Assembly (NCBI RefSeq): GCF_002975405.1
Contig: NZ_PCPS01000007.1
Span: 1-64,000, forward strand
Origin: Arthrobacter sp. MYb229
Lineage (GTDB): Bacteria; Actinomycetota; Actinomycetes; Actinomycetales; Micrococcaceae
Length of the DNA stretch: 64,000 bases
Direction of reading: 5' to 3'
In this document: one piece after another, positions 41,652-51,310 of the stretch
How the letters are laid out: every line of letters begins with the position of its first letter
Numbering within the stretch: the first letter of the stretch is position 1
Notes under the pieces: model-generated
Told to the model about the DNA's origin: nothing
Seen by the model: the letters and a program-made list of their open reading frames with translations, nothing else
The model's database searches: none
Program-made: the position numbers and the translations under genes

Positions 41652-44600
41652 ATGTTTGAGAAAATCTTGGTCGCCAACCGCGGTGAGATTGCAATTCGTG
41701 CTTTCCGCGCTGGTTACGAACTAGGCGCAAAAACAATTGCCGTCTACCCATATGAAGATCGTAACTCGATCCACCGCCAGAAAGCCGGAGAGGCCTATCA
41801 GATTGGCGAAGAGGGCCACCCGGTTCGCGCCTACCTGGACATTGACGAAATCGTCCGCGTCGCCAAGGAAGCCGGCGCAGACGCGATTTACCCAGGTTAC
41901 GGATTCCTTTCGGAGAACCCAGACCTGGCCCGCAAGGCTGCAGAAAACGGTATTAAGTTCATCGGTCCAAAGGCGGACGTGCTTGAGCTGGCCGGAAACA
42001 AGGTCGCTGCGCTGAAGGCAGCGCGCAAGGCCGGCATCCCGGTATTGGAATCCTCCGAACCGAGCGACGATGTTGACTTCCTCCTAGCCGAGGCCGACCG
42101 CATTGGCTTCCCGATCTTCGTCAAGGCAGTTGCTGGCGGTGGCGGCCGCGGCATGCGCCGTGTCGACAAGCGCGAAGACCTGCCCGAGCTAATGGGTGCG
42201 GCAATGCGCGAAGCCGGTACCGCCTTTGGCGATCCGACCGTCTTCCTTGAGCAGGCAGTCCTTCGCCCGCGTCACATCGAGGTGCAGATCCTCGCCGATG
42301 AGCAGGGTAACGTGGTGCACCTGCACGAGCGTGACTGCTCCTTGCAGCGCCGTCATCAAAAGGTCGTCGAGATCGCTCCGGCACCGAACCTGGATGAGTC
42401 CATCCGTCAGGCGCTGTTCCGTGACGCCGTGAAGTTTGCGCAGACCCTGGGTTACCAGAACGCTGGTACCGTCGAATTCCTGGTTGATACCGTCGGTGAG
42501 CGGGCAGGACAGCACGTGTTCATCGAAATGAACCCACGTATCCAGGTGGAGCACACGGTGACCGAAGAAGTCACTGATATTGACCTCGTACAGGCTCAGA
42601 TGCGTATCGCCTCCGGTGAATCGCTGAGCGATCTTGACATCAGCCAGGACAACATCGAGGTTCGTGGTTGGGCGCTGCAGTCGCGCATCACCACTGAGGA
42701 CCCGGCAAATGGCTTCCGACCAGATGTGGGAACCATTACCGTTTACCGTTCTGCTGGTGGTTCCGGCGTGCGTCTTGATGGCGGCACCATCTACGCAGGC
42801 GCAGAAGTTTCCCCGCACTTTGACTCCATGCTGGTTAAGCTCACCTGTCGTGGCCGCGACTACAAGACCGCCGTAGCGCGGGCACGACGTGCGCTGGCCG
42901 AATTCCGCGTCCGTGGTGTGGCCACCAACATTCCGTTCATCCAGAATGTTCTCAACGATCCACAGTTCATCGCCGGAGACGTCGCGACCGACTTCATTGA
43001 CTCGCGCCCGGATCTGCTGACCGGCAACGAATCTCAGGACCGCGGCACCAAGGCGCTGAACTACCTGGCTCACGTGACCGTCAACAAGCCGAACGGCGAA
43101 CGAATCGATGGCATCGATCCACGCAAGAAGCTTCCGAGCTTCCCGGGGGACAAATCCTCGGAGCCGGAGCGTTCGCCATTCGACGGCCCTTCGAAATCGG
43201 TAGCACCTCCAGCTGGCTGGCGTCAGAAGCTGCTGGATCTGGGGCCCGAAGGTTTTGCCAAGGCGCTGCGCGACGCGAAGGCCGTGGGCGTTACCGACAC
43301 CACCTTCCGCGACGCACACCAGTCATTGCTGGCCACTCGCGTGCGTACCCGCGATCTGCTCGCCGCTGCGCCTGCCTACGCGCATACCGTGCCGCAGTTG
43401 TTCTCCATGGAAGTCTGGGGAGGCGCGACCTACGATGTCTCGCTTCGATTCCTGGGCGAAGATCCATGGAAGCGTCTAGAACTGCTGCGTGCCGAACTGC
43501 CGAATATCCCGCTGCAGATGCTGCTGCGTGGCCGCAATACCGTAGGTTACACCCCGTACCCCACCGAGGTTACCGACGCGTTCGTAAAGCAGGCCGCGAA
43601 GAGTGGCATCGACATCTTCCGCATCTTCGATGCGTTGAATGACGTCTCGCAGATGGCTCCGGCCATCAAGGCTGTGCGCGAAACCGGAACCGCCGTCGCC
43701 GAGGTGGCCCTGTGCTACACCGGCAACCTGCTCGATTCCAACGAGAAGCTGTACACCCTTGACTACTACCTGAATCTGGCTCAGCAGATCATCGATGCCG
43801 GTGCACACATTATCGCGATCAAGGATATGGCAGGACTGCTGCGTCCGGCCGCCGCAAAGAAGCTGGTCACCGCTTTGCGCGAACGCTTCGACGTGCCGGT
43901 TCACCTGCATACCCATGACACCTCTGGTGGACAGCTTGCTACCCTGATGGCAGCGATCGATGCAGGCGTGGATGCAGTTGATGTGGCTTCGGCTGCGATG
44001 GCCGGCACTACCAGCCAGCCTTCTGCCTCTGCCCTCGTGGCAGCGCTTGAGCATACCGAACGCGATTCAGGGCTTTCCTTGGACGCGGTAGCCTCGCTGG
44101 AACCGTACTGGGAGGCGGTGCGCGCGATGTACAAGCCGTTCGAATCCGGGCTGCCTGCACCAACCGGGCGCGTATACCAGCATGAAATTCCCGGTGGACA
44201 GCTCTCGAACCTTCGTCAGCAGGCCATCGCACTGGGGCTGGGCGAGCGTTTTGAGGCCATCGAATCCATGTATGCCTCGGTCAACGCCATGCTCGGAAAC
44301 GTGGTCAAGGTGACCCCGTCTTCCAAGGTTGTCGGCGATCTGGCATTGCAGCTGGTCGGCTCCGGCGTTCCGGCGGCAGATTTCGAAGCCAATCCGCAGA
44401 ACTTCGACATCCCGGATTCGGTCATCCAGTTCCTCTCGGGTGAGCTGGGCAATCCTCCGGGTGGCTGGCCAGAGCCATTCCGCACGAAGGCATTGCAGGG
44501 CCGCAGCGTGCGCCCACGCGTTGAAGAGCTCTCGGACGAAGACTCGGCGGCGCTCAATGCCGACGACGAGACGATCCGCGCGACCTTGAACCGCTTGCTC

Positions 44601-45104
44601 TTTGCCGGTCCGACGCGCGACTTCGAGAAGTCCCTGGAGAACTACGGCGACCTGTCCGTGCTGCACACCCGCGACTACCTATTCGGCCTGACCCCAGAGG
44701 TTGAGCGCGTGGTGTCCCTTGGTACCGGTGTGCGCCTGCTGGTGAAGCTGATCTCGGTATCCGAAGCTGATGAGAAGGGCTTGCGCACCGTGGTGTTCTC
44801 GCTCAATGGCCAGTCGCGCCAGATCAAGGTGCGTGACGAATCGGTCGAGTCGACGGTGAAGAGTGCGGCAAAGGCCGATCCGACCAATTCGGGCCACGTG
44901 GCGGCACCGTTCGCCGGCGCCGTGACGGTCAACGTCAAGGTCGGCGACTTGATCGAAGCAGGGCAATCGGTAGCAACCATCGAAGCGATGAAGATGGAAG
45001 CTGGCATCACGGCCAACGCTTCGGGTGTCGTTTCGCAGGTAACGTTGGACGGAACCAGCCAGGTGCAGGGCGGCGATCTGCTGCTCGTCATCGAACCAAA
45101 GTAA
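41652..45104 (+). CDS. pyc: Pyruvate carboxylase
   Basis: 1150 residues from ATG 41652, where AGGGAAA gives a good ribosome-binding site and MFEKILVANRGEIAIRAF is the canonical start. Domains: biotin carboxylase (residues 1-450; AGGGGRGMRRV, EMNPRIQVEHTVTEE), carboxyltransferase (about 530-1060; VTDTTFRDAHQSLLATRVR, the metal-binding VHLHTHDTSGG) and biotinyl carrier with EAMKMEAG, whose Lys1114 carries biotin. Makes oxaloacetate from pyruvate for anaplerosis. Monocistronic, with a long leader and its own terminator. Confidence 0.97.
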   Translation: MFEKILVANRGEIAIRAFRAGYELGAKTIAVYPYEDRNSIHRQKAGEAYQIGEEGHPVRAYLDIDEIVRVAKEAGADAIYPGYGFLSENPDLARKAAENGIKFIGPKADVLELAGNKVAALKAARKAGIPVLESSEPSDDVDFLLAEADRIGFPIFVKAVAGGGGRGMRRVDKREDLPELMGAAMREAGTAFGDPTVFLEQAVLRPRHIEVQILADEQGNVVHLHERDCSLQRRHQKVVEIAPAPNLDESIRQALFRDAVKFAQTLGYQNAGTVEFLVDTVGERAGQHVFIEMNPRIQVEHTVTEEVTDIDLVQAQMRIASGESLSDLDISQDNIEVRGWALQSRITTEDPANGFRPDVGTITVYRSAGGSGVRLDGGTIYAGAEVSPHFDSMLVKLTCRGRDYKTAVARARRALAEFRVRGVATNIPFIQNVLNDPQFIAGDVATDFIDSRPDLLTGNESQDRGTKALNYLAHVTVNKPNGERIDGIDPRKKLPSFPGDKSSEPERSPFDGPSKSVAPPAGWRQKLLDLGPEGFAKALRDAKAVGVTDTTFRDAHQSLLATRVRTRDLLAAAPAYAHTVPQLFSMEVWGGATYDVSLRFLGEDPWKRLELLRAELPNIPLQMLLRGRNTVGYTPYPTEVTDAFVKQAAKSGIDIFRIFDALNDVSQMAPAIKAVRETGTAVAEVALCYTGNLLDSNEKLYTLDYYLNLAQQIIDAGAHIIAIKDMAGLLRPAAAKKLVTALRERFDVPVHLHTHDTSGGQLATLMAAIDAGVDAVDVASAAMAGTTSQPSASALVAALEHTERDSGLSLDAVASLEPYWEAVRAMYKPFESGLPAPTGRVYQHEIPGGQLSNLRQQAIALGLGERFEAIESMYASVNAMLGNVVKVTPSSKVVGDLALQLVGSGVPAADFEANPQNFDIPDSVIQFLSGELGNPPGGWPEPFRTKALQGRSVRPRVEELSDEDSAALNADDETIRATLNRLLFAGPTRDFEKSLENYGDLSVLHTRDYLFGLTPEVERVVSLGTGVRLLVKLISVSEADEKGLRTVVFSLNGQSRQIKVRDESVESTVKSAAKADPTNSGHVAAPFAGAVTVNVKVGDLIEAGQSVATIEAMKMEAGITANASGVVSQVTLDGTSQVQGGDLLLVIEPK

Positions 45105-45135
45105 GTCAACGAAGGCGCAGCATTCGCTGAGCAAT

Positions 45136-45180
45136 AGGTGTGGCCCCGGGGACTTTGAACTGGTCCTTGGGGCCACACCT
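45136..45180 (+). terminator. Terminator of pyc
   Basis: 12-bp stem AGGTGTGGCCCC/GGGGCCACACCT (45136-45147 with 45169-45180), inner GGAC/GTCC, followed by TTTG; 32 bases after the stop. Confidence 0.85.
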
Positions 45181-45318
45181 TTGCACATTGGCATCAATGC
45201 GCTTGTGCGCGGTCCACCGGAGTAGTACCCCAACGGGCAGATGTGGCACGATGCTCTCTGACGGCTTCGATTTTCACCAAGAAGTCCGGAGAGCTCAAAT
45301 TCTTGTTCAAGGAGAGAC

Positions 45319-45864
45319 ATGAGGATAGCGCGTAAGTCAGGTCCGACGCTGAAGCCAGCCACGTTGCGAGCGAAAGCCATCGCGGCGGGCAAGGTGCGGG
45401 AGAACTTGAAAATTACCGTCTTCGCGCTTAGTGCGGCACTGCCGGCCGCAGAACTTGCCGAGTTCCTTGAAGGCCAGTTGGCGCAGCTAGCGCTGAACTC
45501 GCAGGTCCACGTCGCGGGCCCCGAACGAGTCAAGGCGGCACTTGCTGGACGCTTCAACGAGGCCGACGTGCTGGTCGTGGTGGGCGATGGCTCCGCAACT
45601 GCAGAGCCTGCACTGATGGAGCTAGTGCAGTGGCTACTGCTCAACGGCCGAACGGCACTGGCCGAGAACCTGGTGTACGTGCAGCTCGGTGCGAGAACCT
45701 CTGCCACCCCGGCGCCGGTCTTCGAACGGGTTGTGCTCCCAATGAATTTTGCCGAGCAGACGCAGCAAAGCGGCCGCAGGTTGCCCTGGGCCGCTGCATC
45801 CCACGAATCGTGGGAACTTGCCGATGCTGTATTGAACTATGCGACGGGCTTATCTGCCGAATAG
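45319..45864 (+). CDS. Hypothetical protein (181 aa)
   Basis: ATG 45319 is preceded by CAAGGAGAGAC, a strong ribosome-binding site, so the gene is real. The first 30 residues are basic (MRIARKSGPTLKPATLRAKAIAAGK), then alternating strands and helices, including VAGPERVKAALAGRFNEADVLVVVGDGSATAEPALMEL-type segments that suggest a flavodoxin-like or Rossmann-like fold. No signal peptide or catalytic motif is visible, and I do not recognise a family. Its last 28 bases overlap the end of fadD on the other strand. Confidence 0.7.
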   Translation: MRIARKSGPTLKPATLRAKAIAAGKVRENLKITVFALSAALPAAELAEFLEGQLAQLALNSQVHVAGPERVKAALAGRFNEADVLVVVGDGSATAEPALMELVQWLLLNGRTALAENLVYVQLGARTSATPAPVFERVVLPMNFAEQTQQSGRRLPWAAASHESWELADAVLNYATGLSAE

Positions 45865-47648
45865 ATTTCGTCGATGACCGCTTCGTAATCCTTGAAGACC
45901 ACGGCGCGCTTGATCTTCATAGAAGGGGTCAGATGTCCGGAAGATTCGGTGAAGTCCGTCGGTACAATCCGGAAGGCCTTGATCGATTCTGCCCGGCTAA
46001 CAGAGTTATTGGCTTTGTCGATGAGGGACTGCACGTGGGTCTTTACCTGATCTAGGTCGCTAACCTCTTCCACGGTCAGCGCGGTATCGAGCTGGTGGCG
46101 CTCCAACCAACCATGCAATGCCTCTGGGTCCAAGGTGACCAGAGCCGAAATGAACGGCCGGCCATCGCCCAAGACGACACACTGGGAAACAAGCGAATCG
46201 GCGCGAATTTGGTCTTCAAGCAGTGCTGGAATTACATTCTTGCCACTGGCAGTAACAATGATTTCCTTCTTGCGCCCGGTGATTCTCAAGAAGCCGTCGG
46301 CATCCAGCTCGCCAACATCACCGGTGCGGAACCAGCCATCGACGAAGGTTTCGCCTTCCAGCTCGGGGCGGTTGTGGTAACCGCGCATGACACAGATGCC
46401 CTTGGCTAGAATCTCGCCATCCTCAGCGATGCGTACAGCGTTGCCCGGTAGCGGTGGACCCACCGTGCCGATCTTAATGCGATCGATGGTGTTCACGGTG
46501 ATCGGAGCCGTAGTCTCGGTCAGCCCGTAGCCTTCGAGGACAGTCAGCCCGATCCCGTGGAAGAAATGACCGAGGCGTTCTCCTAGCGGGGCACCGCCGG
46601 AAACTGCATGGCGAATGTTTCCGCCCATCGCGGCGCGCAACTTGCTGTACAACAGGGCATCGAACAGCTTGTGCTTTAGCTTGAGGACCAGCGGAACCTT
46701 GCCGGCGCCTTGAGCTTTGGAATATGCGACAGCAACATCCACGCCGGCATGGAAGATTTTGCCCTTGCCGGCGTCTTCTGCCTTGAGCATCGAAGAGTTG
46801 TAGACCTTTTCGAAGACTCGCGGCACCGCGAGAATGAAGTTTGGCTTGAAGGACTGTAAATCAGGCAAGAGATTTTTGACATCCGGGGTGTGTCCCACGC
46901 GGCAACCGGCGGAAACTGCCAGCACCGAGATGTAGCGGGCGAACACATGCGCCAGCGGCAAGAACATGATCGTCGCGGCTCCCGGATACACGCACTGCGG
47001 AAGTTCAGCTGCAGCGTTTTCGGATAGTTCAACGAAGTTTCCATGGGTCAGCTCGCAACCCTTGGGGCGTCCGGTGGTGCCAGAGGTGTATATCAGGGTG
47101 GCCACGTCGTTCAGCGTTGCCGAGGCGCGTCGTTCTTCCAACTCTTCGTCGCTAACATTTTCGCCGGCCTTGCGTAGCTCATCGAGGCCACCTTCGAATT
47201 GCCAGATGTTGTCCAAGGATTCGAGGGTTTCTTGATGGGCCGCCTGACGGACGACGTTTTCGTGGTTGGGTGATTCAACGACCATGGCGCAGGCTTCGGA
47301 ATCGGCGACGATCCAGGCGACCTGGCTGGGGGAGGAGGTTTCGTAGATGGGCACGGTGACGCATCCCGCGTACCAGATAGCGAAATCAACGAGTGTCCAC
47401 TCATAGCGGGTACGGGCCATGAGTCCGATGCGTGACCCCTGCTCAATGCCGGAAGCGATGAAACCACGCGCGATGGCCGAGGCATCGGCTGCGAACTGCG
47501 ATGCGGTGATGTCCTGCCAAGCCCCACTGGCGGTCGGCACGGAGAATAAGGCAGGGTTGGCTGCCGAATTTGCATGTCGTAGGAGCAGATCGGTGATGTT
47601 CGAATTTTCCGGCGAGTGGATGCGAAGTGGCGAGCTAAATTCGCGCAT
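45837..47648 (-). CDS. Long-chain fatty-acid-CoA ligase (FadD15-like)
   Basis: 603 residues. AMP-forming acyl-CoA synthetase with YTSGTTGRPKGCELTHGN, GYGLTETTAPITVN, the adenylate-binding DGWFRTGDVGELDADGF and GRKKEIIVTASGKNV, and the FAA1-type C-terminus. Activates long fatty acids for lipid synthesis or oxidation. It lies upstream of the plsC-aroG-pknL block like fadD15 (Rv2187) in mycobacteria. AGGAG stands 11 bases before the ATG at 47648. Confidence 0.92.
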   Translation of the reverse strand: MREFSSPLRIHSPENSNITDLLLRHANSAANPALFSVPTASGAWQDITASQFAADASAIARGFIASGIEQGSRIGLMARTRYEWTLVDFAIWYAGCVTVPIYETSSPSQVAWIVADSEACAMVVESPNHENVVRQAAHQETLESLDNIWQFEGGLDELRKAGENVSDEELEERRASATLNDVATLIYTSGTTGRPKGCELTHGNFVELSENAAAELPQCVYPGAATIMFLPLAHVFARYISVLAVSAGCRVGHTPDVKNLLPDLQSFKPNFILAVPRVFEKVYNSSMLKAEDAGKGKIFHAGVDVAVAYSKAQGAGKVPLVLKLKHKLFDALLYSKLRAAMGGNIRHAVSGGAPLGERLGHFFHGIGLTVLEGYGLTETTAPITVNTIDRIKIGTVGPPLPGNAVRIAEDGEILAKGICVMRGYHNRPELEGETFVDGWFRTGDVGELDADGFLRITGRKKEIIVTASGKNVIPALLEDQIRADSLVSQCVVLGDGRPFISALVTLDPEALHGWLERHQLDTALTVEEVSDLDQVKTHVQSLIDKANNSVSRAESIKAFRIVPTDFTESSGHLTPSMKIKRAVVFKDYEAVIDEIYSADKPVA

Positions 47649-47755
47649 CTGGTACTCAACTCCTGTGGTAAGTGTCCTAGGTTATAACGCCTCGTAAGCT
47701 GCGTCACATTTATATTACTCGATAGTAACGTAGCAGTTGCAGTGTTCCAAGTCGA

Positions 47756-48187
47756 TTAGACCTTTGCCCCATCATCTCCCGGATCGCGCTGAGTCGGTAG
47801 TCTTCGCAGCAGGTAAAAAATGCCAAGAATCGCAGCTGCGGCCAAGCCGAGATAAATAAACCCCGGTGCACTGCGGAAAAAGATCACGCAAAACAGCAAT
47901 CCAAAGGGTCCGCCGGCCGCGCCGACCCACGCCAAATTCAACATCGGATCGCCACTGCCCAGAGCGGCGGGCTCTTCGGGAACGAATTCGTCGGGAGTAT
48001 CTACTGGTTCATAATCGCGTGGTCCGCGAGCGAGCGGCCCGGTGTTAAACAACTTGTCCAATTGGGTGGCACGTTCGGCAGCGCTTGGCTCGCGAGGAGC
48101 CTGCGCGTCGAGACTTTTGAAATTCTCCACCAGTTGATCCCAGCGCGGGTCCTCGGCTTTTGAAGGCTCGTTCTCTGCAGGGCTCAT
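47756..48187 (-). CDS. Small membrane protein, function unknown
   Basis: 143 residues. A polar N-terminal half (DPRWDQLVENFKSLDAQ, EFVPEEPAALGSGDPMLNL) precedes two transmembrane helices (WVGAAGGPFGLLFCVIFF and FIYLGLAAAAILGIFYLL) and a charged tail. Its ATG overlaps the stop of the alpha/beta-hydrolase gene (ATGA), so the two are coupled. No family recognised with certainty; such genes follow esterases in several actinobacteria. Confidence 0.75.
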   Translation of the reverse strand: MSPAENEPSKAEDPRWDQLVENFKSLDAQAPREPSAAERATQLDKLFNTGPLARGPRDYEPVDTPDEFVPEEPAALGSGDPMLNLAWVGAAGGPFGLLFCVIFFRSAPGFIYLGLAAAAILGIFYLLRRLPTQRDPGDDGAKV

Positions 48188-48942
48188 TGGGCCTCTTCCC
48201 GTGCCGCGACGTCAGTAATGAAGCGCAGCGATTCCTTGAAAATTTTAGGCGCATCATAATCCAATGTCGCCACATGCCTACTACGTGACAACGCAATTCG
48301 CTCGCGCAGAATTCCCGGCCCGAGCCCGTTGAGCAAGGCGTGAACGGATGCATCCGAGACCACGTTGTCCACTGCGGAACGGAGTAACTGTACTGGTGCC
48401 GCCACCAATGGCAAACGAGCCCGCGTCTGCGCGAAAAGCTTGTACACCTCATGTACTGCCGCAACCGGCGTACGTTCGTAGGCATTCTCGTCGGCCCCGG
48501 GATAGGCAATGTCATTGCTTATCGGCGCGACTGTCCGAACCACCCGGCGCAGATAGCCCGCGTAGGGGGCAACCGGCGAATCGATGACCAAGCCAGGGTT
48601 CACCAGGGACACTCCGCTGACATTACGGCGTGATGCGAGGTGCAGTGCCAACGCCCCGCCCATCGAGAGCCCGGCGACAAAAACATGTTGATGCGCGGAC
48701 GCCAGTTCATCGAAGGCATCCTCCGTCGCCTGGATCCACTGTCCGTAGGGTCGGCCGATCAGATCCTGCCAGCGTGTCTCATGTCCGGGAAGTATAGGTA
48801 CGCTCGTGTGTACACCATGGCTCTGCAGCGAGTCAGCCCATGGGCGCATAGCCGTCGTGGAGCCGGTGAAACCGTGGATCAGCAATACAGCCACGTCCGA
48901 AGCGGACCCGGTTTCCGGGACCAAGGAAGTATCTTTCATCAT
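48184..48942 (-). CDS. Alpha/beta hydrolase (carboxylesterase Est30-like)
   Basis: 252 residues from ATG 48942, five bases after AGGGG; GTG 48948 and ATG 48939 are alternatives. Oxyanion segment LLIHGFTGSTTAMRPWADSL, nucleophile elbow AGLSMGGALAL (Ser) and the C-terminal His of RSRHVATLDYDA. The monoglyceride-lipase/Est30 subgroup takes short and medium acyl esters. Next to plsC and fadD, so lipid turnover is plausible. Confidence 0.87.
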   Translation of the reverse strand: MMKDTSLVPETGSASDVAVLLIHGFTGSTTAMRPWADSLQSHGVHTSVPILPGHETRWQDLIGRPYGQWIQATEDAFDELASAHQHVFVAGLSMGGALALHLASRRNVSGVSLVNPGLVIDSPVAPYAGYLRRVVRTVAPISNDIAYPGADENAYERTPVAAVHEVYKLFAQTRARLPLVAAPVQLLRSAVDNVVSDASVHALLNGLGPGILRERIALSRSRHVATLDYDAPKIFKESLRFITDVAAREEAQ

Positions 48943-49069
48943 GTGCACCCCTAAAATTCAACGGTTCACTGTCGAGCGTAGTGCACAATTGTATGGTGTG
49001 GGCTAAGGCGCCGTCCGGTTGTCTCCTGCGCAAAGTTGTTCGAAGACGAGAATAAGGAAATGCCACCCC

Positions 49070-49741
49070 GTGCTCTACGACTTTCTTAAACGGTTCGCGG
49101 TCCGGCCATTGTTGCGTATCTTCTTCAAGATCGATCTCCAAGGCATCGAAAATATCCCCGAACATGGTGCCGCGATCCTCGCCTCGAACCACCTGTCGGT
49201 CAGCGATTCGGTCTTTCTGCCCGCGAGTCTTGAGCGCCCGGTTATTTTTCTTGCAAAGGACGACTACTTCAACGGCAAGGGGCCCAAGGGACGCTTCGTC
49301 GCCTGGTTCTTTCGAAACATTAATCAGCTGCCGATGGACCGTTCCGGCGGCAAAGGCTCCGCGGCCTCGCTGGACAGCGCCAACCGGGCACTGCGAGAAG
49401 GCAAATTGCTTGGGATCTACCCGGAAGGGACGCGTTCGCCTGATGGCAGGCTCTACCGAGCCAAGCTGGGAGTAGCGAAACTCGCCATGGAATCCGGAGC
49501 TCCAGTCATTCCGGTCGCCATGATCGGCACGGATAGGGTTCAACCTATCGGGCAAGGAGTCCCGCGTCCGGGCCGTATCGGGATCCACGTCGGCGAACCC
49601 CTGGACTTCAGCAAGTATGCCGAACAGGTCGATGACCCGCAGGCGCTGCGTCACGTGGCAGATGAAATCCGCAAGGCCATCAACGAGCTTTCCGGACAGA
49701 ACTATGTTGACGTTTACGCCCCGAAAAAAATCAAAAAATAG
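49070..49741 (+). CDS. 1-acylglycerol-3-phosphate acyltransferase (PlsC family)
   Basis: 223 residues from GTG 49070, with AAGGAA nine bases upstream, giving VLYDFLKRFAVRPLLRIFFKIDLQG. The HX4D catalytic motif is SNHLSVSDSV near residue 43, and YPEGTRSPDGRLYRAKLG is the second acyltransferase motif. One amphipathic or membrane-associated N-terminal segment. Acylates lysophosphatidate to phosphatidate. Divergent from the esterase gene and 99 bases upstream of aroG, in the place of Rv2182c. Confidence 0.92.
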   Translation: MLYDFLKRFAVRPLLRIFFKIDLQGIENIPEHGAAILASNHLSVSDSVFLPASLERPVIFLAKDDYFNGKGPKGRFVAWFFRNINQLPMDRSGGKGSAASLDSANRALREGKLLGIYPEGTRSPDGRLYRAKLGVAKLAMESGAPVIPVAMIGTDRVQPIGQGVPRPGRIGIHVGEPLDFSKYAEQVDDPQALRHVADEIRKAINELSGQNYVDVYAPKKIKK

Positions 49742-49840
49742 TTGGTCTCGCAACACGCCGGACTTCCAGAATCGGTGTGTTACGTCGAGTTGTTACATTC
49801 ATCGCGGTGCTTTGATGCTCTCGGACGTAGAATTGTTAAG

Positions 49841-51232
49841 GTGAGCGAAGAAAACCGAACCCCATTGCCTGGCTCTTCTGTAGCCGGCCCCGCCACCGAC
49901 CCTCAACTTGATGCGTGGCGTGATTTGCCTATTGCCCAACAGCCCACCTGGCGTGAGCACCCGGACTATAGTGCCTCAATATCCGAACTGGGTTCACGTC
50001 CGCCACTGGTATTTGCCGGTGAAGTGGATGTCCTCCGCGAACGCCTGGCCGCCGCGGCGCAGGGTAAAGCCTTCCTGCTGCAGGGTGGCGATTGTGCCGA
50101 GACCTTCGACGCGGCGACCGCGGATAAGATCTCAGCGCGCGTGAAGACCATTTTGCAGATGGCCGTCGTACTTACCTATGGTGCTTCGATGCCAGTTATC
50201 AAGATGGGACGCATGGCGGGCCAGTTCGCCAAGCCACGTTCTTCAAATGACGAGACTCGCGATGGCGTGACCTTGCCGGCCTTCCGCGGCGACATCGTCA
50301 ACGGCTATGACTTCACCCCCGAGTCCCGTGCGCATGATCCGAAGCGTCTGGTGCAGGCATACAACACCTCATCGGCAACGCTGAACCTGATCCGCGCCTT
50401 CACCCAGGGTGGATTCGCAGACTTGCGCAGCGTGCATTCGTGGAATGCCGGCTTCATGGCTAACCCTGCGCACTCTGCTTACGAACAGCTTGCCGGAGAG
50501 ATCGACTCCGCCATCCGCTTCATGGATGCCTGCGGAGCCGACTTCGAAGCACTGAAGCGCACCGAATTCTTCGCTTCCCACGAGGCGTTGCTGCTGGACT
50601 ACGAGCGTGCCTTGACCCGTACCGATTCGCGTACCGGCCAGCCGTACGACACTTCGGGACACTTCTTGTGGATCGGCGAACGCACCCGCCAGTTGGATCA
50701 CGCACATGTGGACTTCCTGTCACGAGTGCGCAACCCGATCGGCGTAAAGCTTGGCCCGAACACCTCGCCAGACGATGCGCTGGAACTGATCGAGAAGCTG
50801 GATCCAAACCGGGAACCAGGGCGATTGACCTTCATTACCCGAATGGGTGCGCAGAACATTCGCGAAAAGCTTCCAAATTTGGTCGAGAAGGTCACCGCCT
50901 CCGGCGCCCAGGTGCTGTGGGTAACCGACCCGATGCACGGAAACACCGTCACCAGCGAGAACGGCTACAAGACCCGCAAATTCGACGATGTCATGGACGA
51001 AGTCCGTGGATTCTTTGAGGTCCATGATTCGCTGGGCACCTTCCCAGGTGGCCTGCACGTGGAAATGACCGGTGACGACGTGGCCGAGTGCCTCGGCGGT
51101 GCCGACCCGATCCGCCAGGAACAGTTCGACGACCTCTACGAGTCGGTCTGTGACCCACGCCTGAACCACAAACAGTCCCTGGAAATGGCCTTCTTGGTTT
51201 CCAGTGCGCTGCAGAGCCGTGGTCGTCGCTAA
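49841..51232 (+). CDS. aroG: Class-II DAHP synthase
   Basis: 463 residues from GTG 49841 (VSEENRTPLPGSSVAG), matching the length of class-II DAHP synthases; the frame is open to 49742. Motifs: WREHPDYS, VFAGEVDVLRERLAAAAQGKAFLLQGGDCAETF, RMAGQFAKPRSS, DTSGHFLWIGERTRQLDHAHVDFLSRVRNPIGVKLGP and GGLHVEMTGDDVAECLGG. First step of the shikimate pathway from PEP and erythrose 4-phosphate. A -10-like TAGAAT (49828-49833) ends seven bases before the GTG and there is no ribosome-binding site, so the mRNA may be leaderless. Confidence 0.95.
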   Translation: MSEENRTPLPGSSVAGPATDPQLDAWRDLPIAQQPTWREHPDYSASISELGSRPPLVFAGEVDVLRERLAAAAQGKAFLLQGGDCAETFDAATADKISARVKTILQMAVVLTYGASMPVIKMGRMAGQFAKPRSSNDETRDGVTLPAFRGDIVNGYDFTPESRAHDPKRLVQAYNTSSATLNLIRAFTQGGFADLRSVHSWNAGFMANPAHSAYEQLAGEIDSAIRFMDACGADFEALKRTEFFASHEALLLDYERALTRTDSRTGQPYDTSGHFLWIGERTRQLDHAHVDFLSRVRNPIGVKLGPNTSPDDALELIEKLDPNREPGRLTFITRMGAQNIREKLPNLVEKVTASGAQVLWVTDPMHGNTVTSENGYKTRKFDDVMDEVRGFFEVHDSLGTFPGGLHVEMTGDDVAECLGGADPIRQEQFDDLYESVCDPRLNHKQSLEMAFLVSSALQSRGRR

Positions 51233-51250
51233 ACGCCCGCGGCACTAATT

Positions 51251-51286
51251 AACTTTGGCTTCCCGCGACTGCGGGAAGCCAAAGTT
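51251..51286. terminator. Bidirectional terminator between aroG and pknL
   Basis: 16-bp perfect stem (51251-51266 with 51271-51286), loop GACT, followed by ATTTAAAA. Confidence 0.93.
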
Positions 51287-51310
51287 ATTTAAAATAGCGA
51301 AGCCTTTGGC

